The notes below the pieces were generated by a model that had not been told where the DNA came from, did not search any database, and saw only the letters and a list, made by a program, of their open reading frames with translations. From JAWXCE01 sp034440495 (GTDB lineage Bacteria > Pseudomonadota > Alphaproteobacteria > Rhizobiales > Rhodomicrobiaceae), in the NCBI GenBank assembly GCA_034440495.1, contig JAWXCE010000020.1:1-46365 (forward strand): DNA of 46,365 bases, written 5' to 3'. Both the position numbers and the translations under genes were made by a program. Shown here piece after piece: positions 16,168 through 25,382 of the stretch. Position 1 is the first letter of the stretch. Every line of letters starts with the position of its first letter.

Positions 16168-17655
16168 CTAAGTGAAATAAAGCAACGAAATAACAGCAAA
16201 GCAGGGTACCAAAAAGACGGCAGACCAAGCCATATAGCCAAAGAAGCTTGGCATCTTAACGCCCGACTGTTCAGCAATATTTTTTACTAGAAAATTCGGG
16301 GCGTTACCAATGTAAGTATTAGCGCCCATAAACACCGCGCCCGCAGATATAGCGAGTAGAGTATTTCCCAAAGCGCTCATCAAGTTTTCTGCGTCGCCGC
16401 CCGCCGCATTGAAAAAGATAAGGTAAGTTGGCGCGTTGTCTAGGAAGCTCGAAAGACCTCCGACAAGCCAAAAGTACATGAAATTATCAGGCGCGCCGTC
16501 CGGCCCTGTTACAAGCCTAAGCAATCCGCCCATTGGCCCCGATCCGCCAGACTTGAGCATTGCGATCACAGGAATAATTGTAATAAAAATTGCGAGAAAT
16601 AGCTTCGCGACTTCAACACATGGTAGCCAGTTGAATTCGTTCGACTGCCTGCAGCGAGCGGGTGTTAGCGCCAAGGAAGCCAACGCCAGCAGTATCAAGA
16701 CTCCGTCCCTTAACAGTCCTGTTGTCTTGATATCAACGCTATATATGGTTACGATGCCTAACTGAAAATCGACTCCGCTAAGAATAACTGCGATTGCCAG
16801 AGTTACCAAAAGCGGAATATTCACCAACCCATAAAGTCTGACCGGAGAATCCGGTGTCGGGTCTGGTTTGCTATGTCCTTCCTTTCGGTACAGATAGCTA
16901 TCCAGAAGGAAAAACGCGCATAAAAGTATCGCTGTAACAATAATAGTTGGAGCAAACATAAACCTAATAGGCCAGAAAAAATCGACGCCATTCAAAAAGC
17001 CGAGGAATAATGGCGGATCGCCCAGAGGTGTTAGGGCGCCCCCCACATTCGATACAATAAATATGAAGAAGACAATGACATGCGCATTATGAATTCTGCC
17101 GTCGTTAGCGCGCAGCACCGGCCTGATCATTACCATAGATGCGCCAGTGGTTCCGATAAAGCTTGCCAGCGCCCAGCCGACTATCAATAAAACTGTGTTG
17201 GTAACGGGCGATCCGTGAAGGTTGCCGCCCACATAAACCCCGCCTGAGATCGTATAAAGCGCGAATATGAGGATTATAAATGGAATATATTCAAGAAGTA
17301 CCGTGTGAAGCAACTCATACGCGGCAATCGAGCCGCCGTATACAACAAGTAACGGAGCGATAATGGCGAGCGTCCAGAATGCTGCAATCTTTCCAAAATG
17401 GTTATGCCAAAACTCGCCTGCAAGAAGGGGCACAAGTGCGATCGACAGCAAAAGACCAGCAAATGGAATAAGCCAGAAGAGACTTAAACCGGCGCCATTA
17501 ACACCCGAAGCACCAGCGGCCGCGTGGCTCTCCGCGCTACAACAGAAAACGACAATCAGACATAAAAATAGACTTTGGAAAGGTGAACTATAGCGGGCGA
17601 GACAGCCAGAAAGCCAAGTGCGGCTGCATTTGTTTTTCGCGCTCGCAATAGGCAT
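16168..17655 (-). CDS. NhaD/CitMHS-type sodium:proton antiporter or citrate-like transporter
   Basis: A 495-aa inner-membrane transporter with about 12 hydrophobic segments, resembling the putative citrate transport (CitMHS_2) and NhaD-type antiporter group in the ion transporter superfamily. Signature stretches are FIGTTGASMVMIRPVL, SNVGGALTPLGDPPLFLGFL and the C-terminal half SSFLDNAPTYLIFFNAAGG with GANTYIGNAPNFLVK; these repeated loops are the substrate region in the family. The N-terminus is long, with a hydrophobic stretch ending SHAAAG that may be a signal sequence. It is a single gene, with AT-richer codon use than its neighbours. Ion and substrate are not decided by the sequence. Confidence 0.82.
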   Translation of the reverse strand: MPIASAKNKCSRTWLSGCLARYSSPFQSLFLCLIVVFCCSAESHAAAGASGVNGAGLSLFWLIPFAGLLLSIALVPLLAGEFWHNHFGKIAAFWTLAIIAPLLVVYGGSIAAYELLHTVLLEYIPFIILIFALYTISGGVYVGGNLHGSPVTNTVLLIVGWALASFIGTTGASMVMIRPVLRANDGRIHNAHVIVFFIFIVSNVGGALTPLGDPPLFLGFLNGVDFFWPIRFMFAPTIIVTAILLCAFFLLDSYLYRKEGHSKPDPTPDSPVRLYGLVNIPLLVTLAIAVILSGVDFQLGIVTIYSVDIKTTGLLRDGVLILLALASLALTPARCRQSNEFNWLPCVEVAKLFLAIFITIIPVIAMLKSGGSGPMGGLLRLVTGPDGAPDNFMYFWLVGGLSSFLDNAPTYLIFFNAAGGDAENLMSALGNTLLAISAGAVFMGANTYIGNAPNFLVKNIAEQSGVKMPSFFGYMAWSAVFLVPCFAVISLLYFT

Positions 17656-18068
17656 GACTTTTCGGGGCGCTCTTTCTTTAAGAATTATAGGCGAGAAATC
17701 AACGTAACGCGGCGTACAGCTTTAACTCAGAAAGTAGGGCATGTATCAGTTGATTACGAGTTGCCCATGCGTGACAAGCACAGCTAAACGGCCTTAAAGT
17801 GTCATATAAACCGTGACTCTTTGCGCGTCAATACGTTATGTTTATAGGTCATCTTTTCTCGTATCTGCCACTTTTGTGAGCGTCTGCGAATAATACGTCA
17901 GATTGCAAGCAACGATAATTAACCCACTCGTGGTCCATTTGAAAATAGGTAACAAGATTTTGACTCGATTTGGGCAAATCTTGGCTCGTTTTTGGATATT
18001 TCCCGTAACATCTCTTAATTTTATATCGATATTATGCTAGTAAGAAACATTGAAGCCGAGGTGCAGCT
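17656..18068. promoter_or_regulatory. Divergent intergenic region with a GATTTG/CAAATC palindrome
   Basis: This 413-base AT-rich region between the antiporter and msrB has no gene that I can support. It contains a perfect inverted repeat, GATTTG-GG-CAAATC at 17967-17980, about 90 bases before msrB, a possible operator. GAGGTG before the msrB ATG is a good ribosome site. Confidence 0.35.
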
Positions 18069-18488
18069 ATGACAAAAGTGAAAATTACAAAAACCGATGA
18101 GGAGTGGCGAGCACAACTTTCGCGCGAAGAATATCGTGTCGCCCGCGAGCACGGAACCGAGCGCGCATTCACGAGTCCGCTGAATAGCGAGAAGCGCAAA
18201 GGAGTGTTTATTTGTGTGGCTTGTAGCGAGCCTTTGTTTTCTTCGGAAACAAAATTTGAGTCTGGCACAGGCTGGCCGAGCTTTTACAAGCCAGTCCAAG
18301 CCGATGCTGTTAGTGAACATGACGACCGCTCATTCTTCAGCCGCCGCACGGAAGTGCGTTGCGCGCGCTGCGATAGCCATCTGGGTCATGTTTTTCCAGA
18401 TGGGCCGAAGCCGACAGGCCTACGGTATTGCATGAATGGCGTTGTAATGAACTTCAAGCCGCAAGCCGAAGGTGGCGCAGAAACCTAA
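18069..18488 (+). CDS. msrB: Peptide-methionine (R)-S-oxide reductase
   Basis: MsrB (139 aa), which reduces methionine-R-sulfoxide in proteins, usually with thioredoxin. Zinc is held by C49, C52, C98 and C101 (CVAC and CARC). ESGTGWPSFY and DSHLGHVFPDGP are family signatures. The catalytic Cys is C121 in LRYCMNGVVMNF; most MsrB have RYCINS or RYCVNS here. No signal peptide, so cytoplasmic. GAGG precedes the ATG. It lies 49 bases before the oligopeptidase gene in the same direction. Confidence 0.96.
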   Translation: MTKVKITKTDEEWRAQLSREEYRVAREHGTERAFTSPLNSEKRKGVFICVACSEPLFSSETKFESGTGWPSFYKPVQADAVSEHDDRSFFSRRTEVRCARCDSHLGHVFPDGPKPTGLRYCMNGVVMNFKPQAEGGAET

Positions 18489-18537
18489 ACGCGAGATTAG
18501 TCTTGCCGCGCCATCGTCACGCCGGTAACTCTGTCGT

Positions 18538-20637
18538 ATGAAAATCACAGATGCCGATATGCTGGGTGCGGGGCCTACCGCCTCCATTCGTACAAAAAAC
18601 GATAGCAATCACGGCGTAGAACGCTCAGACGATTATGCCTGGCTTCGCGCTGATAACTGGCGCGAGGTTATGCGCGATCCGTCCACACTGGCGGCTGACA
18701 TCCGCGCACATCTTGAGGCGGAAAACGCCTATCAGGCTAGCGTAATGACGCCCACCGCCGAATTGCAGGAAACGCTGTTCGTAGAGATGAAGGGCCGCAT
18801 CAAGGAGGTGGATGCCTCCGTGCCATCGCTTTACGGCCCGTGGGCGTATTTCAATAATTTCGAGGCGGGAGGCCAATACCCGAAATATTGCCGCGAACCG
18901 CGTGGCGGCGGCGAGGCGCACACGCTGCTAGACGGCGACGACATGGCGAAAGGGTGCGCCTATTTCCGCTTCGGCGGCATCTATATCTCCCCCGATCACG
19001 CGCGCATCGCTTACGGCGTCGATACCAACGGGTCGGAATATTACCGCTTGCGCTTCCGCGATGTGGCGAGCGGCGCCGATATGCCCGATGAAATCGCGGA
19101 TGCGGGCGGCGACGCCTGCTGGTCGGCCTGCGGACAATACCTGTTTTACAGCCGCCTTGACGAAAACCACCGGCCGCTGAAAATCTTCCGCCACAAACTT
19201 GGCTCGCCAGCCGGAGACGACGCGCTGGTTTACGAGGAGCCCGACTCTGGCTTCACCGCGCATCTCGGAATGACACAAAGCCGCGAATTTATCATCATCC
19301 AGTGTGGCGATCACGAAACGTCGGAGGTGCGGGTTATCCCCGCCGCCGCGCCGTTCGACACGCCAAGACTGATCGCGCCGCGAGTCGTGGGGCACGAATA
19401 CGAGATTGAACACCAGGGCGGCGAGTTTATTATCCTCACCAACGCCGATGGCGCGGAGGATTTCAAGATTGTATCCGCGCCTATTGATGCGCCCGGCCGC
19501 GAGAACTGGCGCGAGATCGAGTCGCACCGGCCTGGTCGCCTAATCCTGGACGTATCGGCCTTCCGCGATTATCTGGTTCGGCTGGAACGCGAGGACGGTT
19601 TGCCGCGCATCGTCATCCGCCGCATGTCGGACGGCGCGGAGCACGAGATCGCCTTTGCGGAGGAGGCTTATTCGTTAGGCATGCAGTCTGGCTTTGAATT
19701 CGATACAACGGGGATGCGATTTACTTACTCATCGATGACCACGCCGAGCCAGACTTACGATTATGATTTGGAAACTCGCGAGCGCACGCTTCGCAAAACG
19801 CAGGAAGTGCCGAGCGGGCACGAGCCTGCGGATTACATAACGCGACGCATCTTCGCCCCCGCGCACGATGGCGAGAGCGTGCCCATCTCGCTGCTCTATC
19901 GCAAATCGACGCCGCTCGACGGCTCTGCGCCGCTGCTGTTGTATGGCTACGGCTCTTACGGCATCGCCATGCCTGCGCATTTTTCGACCGGCATTTTGAG
20001 CCTCGTCGATCGCGGTTTCGTCTACGCCATCGCTCACATTCGCGGCGGCAAGGATAAAGGCTATCGCTGGTATCTCGATGGCAAGCGCGAGAAAAAGCAG
20101 AATACGTTCAAGGATTTTGTCGCGGCAGGCGAATATCTGGCGCGCGAGGGCTTCACATCGCGCGGACGCATCGTGGCGCAGGGCGGCTCAGCGGGCGGTA
20201 TGCTAATGGGAGCTGTCGCCAACATGGCGCCGGATTTGTTTAATGGAATTATTGCCGAGGTGCCGTTCGTGGACGTGCTGACTACGATGTTGGACGACAC
20301 GCTGCCGCTCACCCCGCCGGAATGGCCGGAATGGGGCAACCCCATCGCAAGTGCGCAGGATTATGCAACCATAGCCGCTTACTCGCCTTACGACAACGTG
20401 CGCGGGCAAAATTACCCGCACATCCTGGCTGTGGCGGGTCTCACTGATCCGCGCGTCACCTATTGGGAGCCAGCAAAATGGGTGGCCAAGCTGCGCGCGA
20501 ACAAGACTAACGGCAATATTCTGATGCTGAAAACCATCATGGAGGCCGGACACTCCGGCGCGTCAGGCCGCTTCGACCGGCTAAAGGACGTGGCGCTTGT
20601 ACAGGCTTTCGCGGTAATGATCTCGGGAAAACAATAA
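18538..20637 (+). CDS. ptrB: Oligopeptidase B-like S9 serine peptidase
   Basis: A 699-aa prolyl-oligopeptidase-family enzyme most like oligopeptidase B, which cuts short peptides after basic residues in the cytoplasm. The N-terminal two thirds are the beta-propeller (SPDHARIAYGVDTNGSEYYR, DENHRPLKIFRHKLG). The C-terminal hydrolase domain has LLLYGYGSYGIAMPAHFS, then IAHIRGGKDKGYRWYLDGK, and the nucleophile motif QGGSAGGMLMGAVANM. The Asp is expected around AVAGLTDPRV and the His in EAGHSGASGRFDR. IIAEVPFVDVLTTMLDDTLP is typical of the B subgroup. No signal peptide. Length is right for the family. Confidence 0.93.
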   Translation: MKITDADMLGAGPTASIRTKNDSNHGVERSDDYAWLRADNWREVMRDPSTLAADIRAHLEAENAYQASVMTPTAELQETLFVEMKGRIKEVDASVPSLYGPWAYFNNFEAGGQYPKYCREPRGGGEAHTLLDGDDMAKGCAYFRFGGIYISPDHARIAYGVDTNGSEYYRLRFRDVASGADMPDEIADAGGDACWSACGQYLFYSRLDENHRPLKIFRHKLGSPAGDDALVYEEPDSGFTAHLGMTQSREFIIIQCGDHETSEVRVIPAAAPFDTPRLIAPRVVGHEYEIEHQGGEFIILTNADGAEDFKIVSAPIDAPGRENWREIESHRPGRLILDVSAFRDYLVRLEREDGLPRIVIRRMSDGAEHEIAFAEEAYSLGMQSGFEFDTTGMRFTYSSMTTPSQTYDYDLETRERTLRKTQEVPSGHEPADYITRRIFAPAHDGESVPISLLYRKSTPLDGSAPLLLYGYGSYGIAMPAHFSTGILSLVDRGFVYAIAHIRGGKDKGYRWYLDGKREKKQNTFKDFVAAGEYLAREGFTSRGRIVAQGGSAGGMLMGAVANMAPDLFNGIIAEVPFVDVLTTMLDDTLPLTPPEWPEWGNPIASAQDYATIAAYSPYDNVRGQNYPHILAVAGLTDPRVTYWEPAKWVAKLRANKTNGNILMLKTIMEAGHSGASGRFDRLKDVALVQAFAVMISGKQ

Positions 20638-20846
20638 ATCTTTATTTAGATTCCTAACCCATGATGGCAACATGAAGTCAGAAGTAGTGCTTAAGTCAGT
20701 TATTTGGGATTTCGTTATATTTATTTCATATTTCAACTTCTATTTGGAGATACTGTAGCGGGCTTTTGCTTGGTATTTGCAGTGTGGATTTTCCTTTGAT
20801 AGTTTTTGAACTAGCTTGCTAGTATTTTCAACGATCTAAATTAACC

Positions 20847-22085
20847 CTACAGCGCTTCTCCGCGCAAGAGCTTGGGTGTGGCGCCGGTCAAGCCTGCTGC
20901 TTCCTGCACGAAAAACTGCTTCAGTGGGTCGATGCGGTTTACCAGGCCGAGGCCGAAGCTGCGCAACATCCGCAGCGGCGCGCCGCCATCCAAGAATATC
21001 GTGTTAATCGCCGCCGCCGCCAGCGCTGATGTGACACTGTCAAAGCGCCGCCATTGTTCATAGCGCCGCAAAACCGTAACATCGCCGATATCGAGGCCCA
21101 GACGCATAGCGTCGAAGATAACCTCCGACAGCGCCGCGACATCCTTCAAACCGTGATTGAGTCCCTGCCCGGCGATCCAGTGCAAGCCATGGGCGGCGTC
21201 GCCTGCTAGCGCGAAACGCGGTTTCATGAACTCACGCGCCAGCGTCATCGATAGCGGATAAGCGGCGGGTTTTGATAGCACGGTCAGCGCGCCGAGATGG
21301 CGTCCAAAGCGGTTTTCGATCTCCGTCGCAAGACTGTCCAGATCGAGTTTCAACAGCCGCGCCGTCTCATCCGCCCGTTCAGTCCACACCAGCGACGTGC
21401 GGTTGCCGGTGAGCGGCAGCATGGCGAAAGGGCCGGACGGGAGAAAATGCTGCACCGCGCGCCCCTCATGCGGAGCTTCGTGCCCAACGCTTGTCACGAT
21501 CCCCATGCGCGACGTCTCCCACCGCATGGCCTTGATGCCCGCCAGCGTGCGCAGCGCCGACTTTTGTCCATCAGCCGCCACCAGCAATTTAGCCCTAAGC
21601 GCGCGCCCGTTGCTGAGAGTAGCGCTCACATTCGCCTCATTCACAACAAACGATGAAACCGATGCTGGCATAATAAGCGTTACGCCCGGCGCAGCCTCTG
21701 CCGCTGCAAACAATGCGCGTCGAAAGCGGACATTCTCCAGAATATACGCGGCGGCCAGATCATCTCTAACCATTGAGTTAAATCGCAACAGGGCGGTGCG
21801 CACTGGCGTTTCGAGTTGCGTATCGGTGATTTCAATAGATGCCACGGCTTGCGCGTCCGCCGCGACCGCATCCCAGACGCCGAGCACCCTAAGCATCTGG
21901 CGCGCGGATGCGGAAATCGCCGCCGAACGTCCGTCAAAATCGCCGCCTAGCTGCTTTTCGCGTGGCAGCGCGTCAACAACGGCGATGCGGACATCGCCTT
22001 GCGCCGCCTGAGAAAGCGCGATCGCGAGCGTTAACCCTACGAAGCTTCCCCCGGCGATCACAATATCAAATACGTCTTCATTCAT
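20847..22085 (-). CDS. ubiH: UbiH/UbiF-family FAD-dependent monooxygenase (ubiquinone biosynthesis)
   Basis: A 412-aa flavin monooxygenase of the UbiH/UbiF/VisC family, which hydroxylates the quinone ring during ubiquinone synthesis. FAD-binding motifs are IVIAGGSFVGLTLAIAL at the N-terminus (a GxGxxG variant), LLVAADGQKSALRTLAGI in the middle and FALAGDAAHGLHWIAGQGLN with HGLKDVAAL near the C-terminus. The ATG at 22085 has AGGAG upstream. It is divergent from tesB across about 107 bases. Which ring position it hydroxylates cannot be read from the sequence. Confidence 0.92.
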   Translation of the reverse strand: MNEDVFDIVIAGGSFVGLTLAIALSQAAQGDVRIAVVDALPREKQLGGDFDGRSAAISASARQMLRVLGVWDAVAADAQAVASIEITDTQLETPVRTALLRFNSMVRDDLAAAYILENVRFRRALFAAAEAAPGVTLIMPASVSSFVVNEANVSATLSNGRALRAKLLVAADGQKSALRTLAGIKAMRWETSRMGIVTSVGHEAPHEGRAVQHFLPSGPFAMLPLTGNRTSLVWTERADETARLLKLDLDSLATEIENRFGRHLGALTVLSKPAAYPLSMTLAREFMKPRFALAGDAAHGLHWIAGQGLNHGLKDVAALSEVIFDAMRLGLDIGDVTVLRRYEQWRRFDSVTSALAAAAINTIFLDGGAPLRMLRSFGLGLVNRIDPLKQFFVQEAAGLTGATPKLLRGEAL

Positions 22086-22192
22086 AACGATGCTCCTAAA
22101 CCGCGCACGGCTACTCTCGCGCTGGTTTTGCTTGACACCCTAAACCCTCTGCGGCTCATTTAAAACTTAATGCGTTTGGGAAGGTTGCGCCC

Positions 22193-23050
22193 ATGTCACC
22201 CGCTGAAATTCTCGTCGGCATTCTCGACCTCGAAACGCTGGAGAAAAATCTGTTTCGCGGCCACAGCCCGCAAAACGGCTGGACGCGGGTTTTTGGCGGC
22301 CAGGTTATCGCGCAGGCGCTTACCGCCGCTAACCGCACGGTAAGCGAGGATCGGCCAGTCCACTCGCTGCACGCTTACTTCCTGCTGGCAGGCGACCCAA
22401 CAATTCCTATTATCTACGAAGTTGACCGCATCCGGGATGGCGGCAGTTTCACCACGCGGCGTGTTGTCGCGATCCAGAACGGCGCCGCGATTTTCGCAAT
22501 GTCGGCATCTTACCACGCGAGCGAGCCGGGCTTTTCGCACCAGATCCCCATGCCGGACGCGCCCGATCCGGACAGCTTGCCGTCCGAGGGGGAAATTCGC
22601 GAGCGGTTTTTGCCGATGCTGCCCGAGTTCATGAAAACCTTCTGGACGAGCGACCGCCCTATTGAGCTACGGCCAACCGATCTATCGCGGTTCACCAATC
22701 CGCAGAAGCGCGCACCCGCGCAGAACATATGGTTTCGTGTGAACGGCGCACTGCCAGACGACGCGGCGCTTCATCAATGCGCGCTTGCCTACGCCTCCGA
22801 TTACAGCCTGCTCGACACTGCGCTTGTGGCCCATGGGCGCATCCTGTTCGATCCGTTGCTCATGCTCGCGAGCCTTGATCACGCGCTGTGGTTTCATCGC
22901 CCATTCCGCGCCGACGAGTGGCTCCTTTACGCCCAAGACAGTCCATCGGCGGAGGCTGCGCGCGGATTGTGCCGGGGAAACATTTTCAGCCGCGATGGCC
23001 AGCTTGTGGCCTCGGTCGCGCAAGAGGGTCTGATAAGGCAGAAGCGTTAG
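22193..23050 (+). CDS. tesB: Acyl-CoA thioesterase II
   Basis: TesB-type acyl-CoA thioesterase (285 aa), which hydrolyses medium and long acyl-CoA to free acid and CoA. It has the double hot-dog layout: the first half includes GWTRVFGGQVIAQALTAANR and VHSLHAYFLLAGDP, the second ASLDHALWFHRPFRADEWLL and NIFSRDGQLVASVAQEGLIR. The catalytic Asp is probably the one in SLDHALWFH. AAGG precedes the ATG. It sits between the ubiquinone gene and glnK-amtB, a common alphaproteobacterial order. Confidence 0.95.
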   Translation: MSPAEILVGILDLETLEKNLFRGHSPQNGWTRVFGGQVIAQALTAANRTVSEDRPVHSLHAYFLLAGDPTIPIIYEVDRIRDGGSFTTRRVVAIQNGAAIFAMSASYHASEPGFSHQIPMPDAPDPDSLPSEGEIRERFLPMLPEFMKTFWTSDRPIELRPTDLSRFTNPQKRAPAQNIWFRVNGALPDDAALHQCALAYASDYSLLDTALVAHGRILFDPLLMLASLDHALWFHRPFRADEWLLYAQDSPSAEAARGLCRGNIFSRDGQLVASVAQEGLIRQKR

Positions 23051-23173
23051 AGGGCAAGCAGATTTACCGCCGTTAGTTTATGTCCAAATCGCGAGCACAT
23101 TTGCGACATTTTGCCTGAAAATAAAGCAAATCAAGCAATCTGCCTAAATTTTAGACTTTATCGCACCCCAAAC

Positions 23174-23251
23174 ATTGCAGTTTGCACGGCTGCTGGTTCT
23201 TCCTCCGTACTTTTTCAATGCTTTAGGCTTAAAATTGCAGTTGGCACAGCT
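23174..23251 (+). promoter_or_regulatory. Direct repeats and possible sigma-54 promoter upstream of glnK
   Basis: The 318-base space before glnK holds two near-identical 18-base copies, ATTGCAGTTTGCACGGCT (23174-23191) and ATTGCAGTTGGCACAGCT (23234-23251), with two differences and start points 60 bases apart. The second overlaps TTGGCACAGCTTTTGAT (23241-23257), which resembles the sigma-54 consensus TGGCAC-N5-TTGC except for A in place of the last C. Nitrogen genes glnK-amtB are commonly NtrC/sigma-54 controlled. I see no perfect NtrC palindrome. Confidence 0.5.
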
Positions 23252-23368
23252 TTTGATACTTGGAAAGGCTGGTTGCTGAATTGAAAGAGTGAGTTAAGCT
23301 TTTTCACATGGGGCGTGGTTTAGCAGCCGGTAAGCTGGGCTCTGAAATCAGGAGGAATGGAGAGAACT

Positions 23369-23707
23369 ATGAAAATGGTCATCGCTATCATCAAGCCTTT
23401 CAAACTCGAAGACGTGCGCAAGGCTCTCGACGAGATTGGCATCGAAGGTTTGACAGTGACTGAGGTGAAGGGTTACGGGCGCCAGAAGGGCCATACCGAA
23501 ATCTACCGCGGAGCTGAATACGAAGTGACTTTTGTGCCCAAGCTGAAACTGGAAATCGCCGTGCCGACTGAATCGGTCACCCGCGTTATGGATACCATTA
23601 CGTCCATGGCCAAAACCGGCCAGATCGGCGATGGCAAGATTTTCGTCACGCCCATCGAACAAACCGTCCGTATCCGCACCGGCGAGACGGATACCGCCGC
23701 ACTCTAA
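23369..23707 (+). CDS. glnK: Nitrogen regulatory protein P-II
   Basis: P-II signal protein (112 aa) that senses ATP/ADP, 2-oxoglutarate and glutamine and, when unmodified, blocks ammonium channels. It starts MKMVIAIIKPFKLEDVRKAL. The T-loop has GRQKGHTEIYRGAEY with the uridylylation site Tyr51. The C-terminal signature is TGQIGDGKIFVTPIEQTVRI. The ATG at 23369 has GGAGAG before it; an ATG at 23357 would add four residues. Placement 21 bases before amtB argues for the GlnK role over GlnB. Confidence 0.96.
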   Translation: MKMVIAIIKPFKLEDVRKALDEIGIEGLTVTEVKGYGRQKGHTEIYRGAEYEVTFVPKLKLEIAVPTESVTRVMDTITSMAKTGQIGDGKIFVTPIEQTVRIRTGETDTAAL

Positions 23708-23728
23708 ATTCACAATGGGGTTAGTCAT

Positions 23729-25198
23729 ATGAGCTTTATGAATCGATTTATAGTTTTCGCCATGGCGGCCCTCGCCACGGCTGTGCTCGTGGATCCGTCC
23801 TGGGCGCAAGAGGCAGCGGCGCCCGCCGCCAAGGCTCCCGATCTGACCGTCGATAAGGGCGACACTACGTGGATGCTCATCTCCACGATCATCGTGCTTC
23901 TCATGACAATACCGGGCCTGGCGCTGTTTTACGGCGGCATGGTGCGCACCAAGAACATGCTGTCCGTGCTCACGCAAGTGTTGGCAATTCAAGCCATTGC
24001 CTGTTTGGTGTGGTTCTGCTGGGCTTACAGTATAGCCTTTACCTCCGGCGCCGACCATGGATTTGGCAGCTTCTTCGGCGGCTTCACCAAAATCTTCGCC
24101 AACACGGTAGAAGGCAGCGTGCCGCTAACGAACAAGGTGGAAAGCTTCTCCATCGGCGTGGGCATGTACGAATGGCTGTTCATGTGCTTCCAGATGACGT
24201 TCTGCGCCATTACTACGGCCCTCGCCATCGGCGGTTTCGCCGAGCGCATCAAGTTCTCCGCCATTGTCGCCTTCGCCATTCTGTGGCCAACAGTGGTTTA
24301 TGCTCCCATAGCCCACATGGTATGGTACTGGCCCGGCCCATCCGGCGTCGCTACCGGCAGCACCGACGTTCCCGGATTGATCTGGAGCTTCGGCGCGCTT
24401 GACTTCGCGGGCGGCACCGTCGTTCACATCACGGCGGGGATCGCAGGCTTCGTCGGGGCCATCCTGCTTGGCCGTCGCCTTGGTTACGGCAAGGAGCCGA
24501 TGCCTCCGCACTCGCTGGTTCTGACCATGGTAGGCGCTTCGCTGCTGTGGGTTGGCTGGTTCGGCTTCAACGCCGGATCCAACCTCGAATCGAACGAGTA
24601 CGCCATTTTAGCCATGGCCAACACATTCATCGCAACGGCTGCTGCGGGTCTTTCCTGGATGCTTGTTGAATGGTTATTCAAGGGCAAACCGAGCTTGCTT
24701 GGCCTCGTATCAGGCGTTGTCGCCGGTCTGGTCGCTGTAACCCCTGCCTCAGGGTTCGTTGGACCGATGGGCGCTCTCGTTCTTGGCCTCGTGGCAGGTA
24801 TCGTGTGCTTCTTCTTCTGCACGGCGATTAAAAGCGCACTTGGCTATGACGACACGCTCGACGTGTTCGGGATCCATGCGATAGGTGGCATCCTCGGCGC
24901 TCTCGCCACTGGCATCCTCGTCGATCCGGCTCTCGGCGGCGCGGGCATCGTGGACTATGCGAAATGCACCGTGACGGACGGCGTCTATGGCGCACCATGC
25001 GGCGCGCTCGAATACAACATGGCGACGCAGCTTCTGGCCCAGGCGAAGGGTGTGCTCGTCACTGTCGCATGGTCGGCAATTGGCAGCCTCGCGGTTTACA
25101 CCGTAATCGCGGTCATCTTCGGTCTGCGCGTCTCGGAAGAGAAAGAGCGCGAAGGCCTGGACATCTCCGAGCATGGCGAGCGCGCTTACAATATGTAA
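23729..25198 (+). CDS. amtB: Ammonium transporter AmtB, first copy
   Basis: Amt/MEP/Rh ammonium channel (489 aa) of the inner membrane. A signal peptide (FAMAALATAVLVDPSWAQ) is followed by a 20-residue linker and 11 membrane helices. Pore motifs are GDTTWMLISTIIVLLMTIPG, ALDFAGGTVVHITAGIAGFV (first pore His) and DTLDVFGIHAIGGILGALAT (second pore His). The C-terminal tail has EEKEREGLDISEHGERAYNM, the conserved GlnK-contact region. The stop is followed by a strong hairpin at 25269-25295. It is co-directional with glnK and probably in one transcript. Confidence 0.96.
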   Translation: MSFMNRFIVFAMAALATAVLVDPSWAQEAAAPAAKAPDLTVDKGDTTWMLISTIIVLLMTIPGLALFYGGMVRTKNMLSVLTQVLAIQAIACLVWFCWAYSIAFTSGADHGFGSFFGGFTKIFANTVEGSVPLTNKVESFSIGVGMYEWLFMCFQMTFCAITTALAIGGFAERIKFSAIVAFAILWPTVVYAPIAHMVWYWPGPSGVATGSTDVPGLIWSFGALDFAGGTVVHITAGIAGFVGAILLGRRLGYGKEPMPPHSLVLTMVGASLLWVGWFGFNAGSNLESNEYAILAMANTFIATAAAGLSWMLVEWLFKGKPSLLGLVSGVVAGLVAVTPASGFVGPMGALVLGLVAGIVCFFFCTAIKSALGYDDTLDVFGIHAIGGILGALATGILVDPALGGAGIVDYAKCTVTDGVYGAPCGALEYNMATQLLAQAKGVLVTVAWSAIGSLAVYTVIAVIFGLRVSEEKEREGLDISEHGERAYNM

Positions 25199-25268
25199 TT
25201 GCGCTTGATCGTCAATAGGAGCGAACGCGGATTTGGCATTCATTTGGACAAAACCGCGTTCGCAGCAA

Positions 25269-25295
25269 CGGCCCGGAAGATCGTCTTCCGGGCCG
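25269..25295 (+). terminator. Hairpin between the two ammonium transporter genes
   Basis: CGGCCCGGAAGA (25269-25280) pairs perfectly with TCTTCCGGGCCG (25284-25295) around a three-base loop, TCG. A 12-base GC-rich stem here would end or attenuate the glnK-amtB transcript. The tail GTTTCGTC is only weakly T-rich, so attenuation or RNA stabilisation is as likely as full termination. Confidence 0.65.
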
Positions 25296-25382
25296 GTTTC
25301 GTCAGAAATGGCTAAACGCATCAATTTTAGACAATTTTCCTACGAAAACTCCCTTCCTGCTTTTGCGATGGATCGATCAGCA

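Noticed and set aside
23174..23200. NtrC binding palindrome in the glnK promoter
   Set aside because: TGCAC and TGGT half-sites are present but the spacing is off by one from the consensus and the outer bases do not match.
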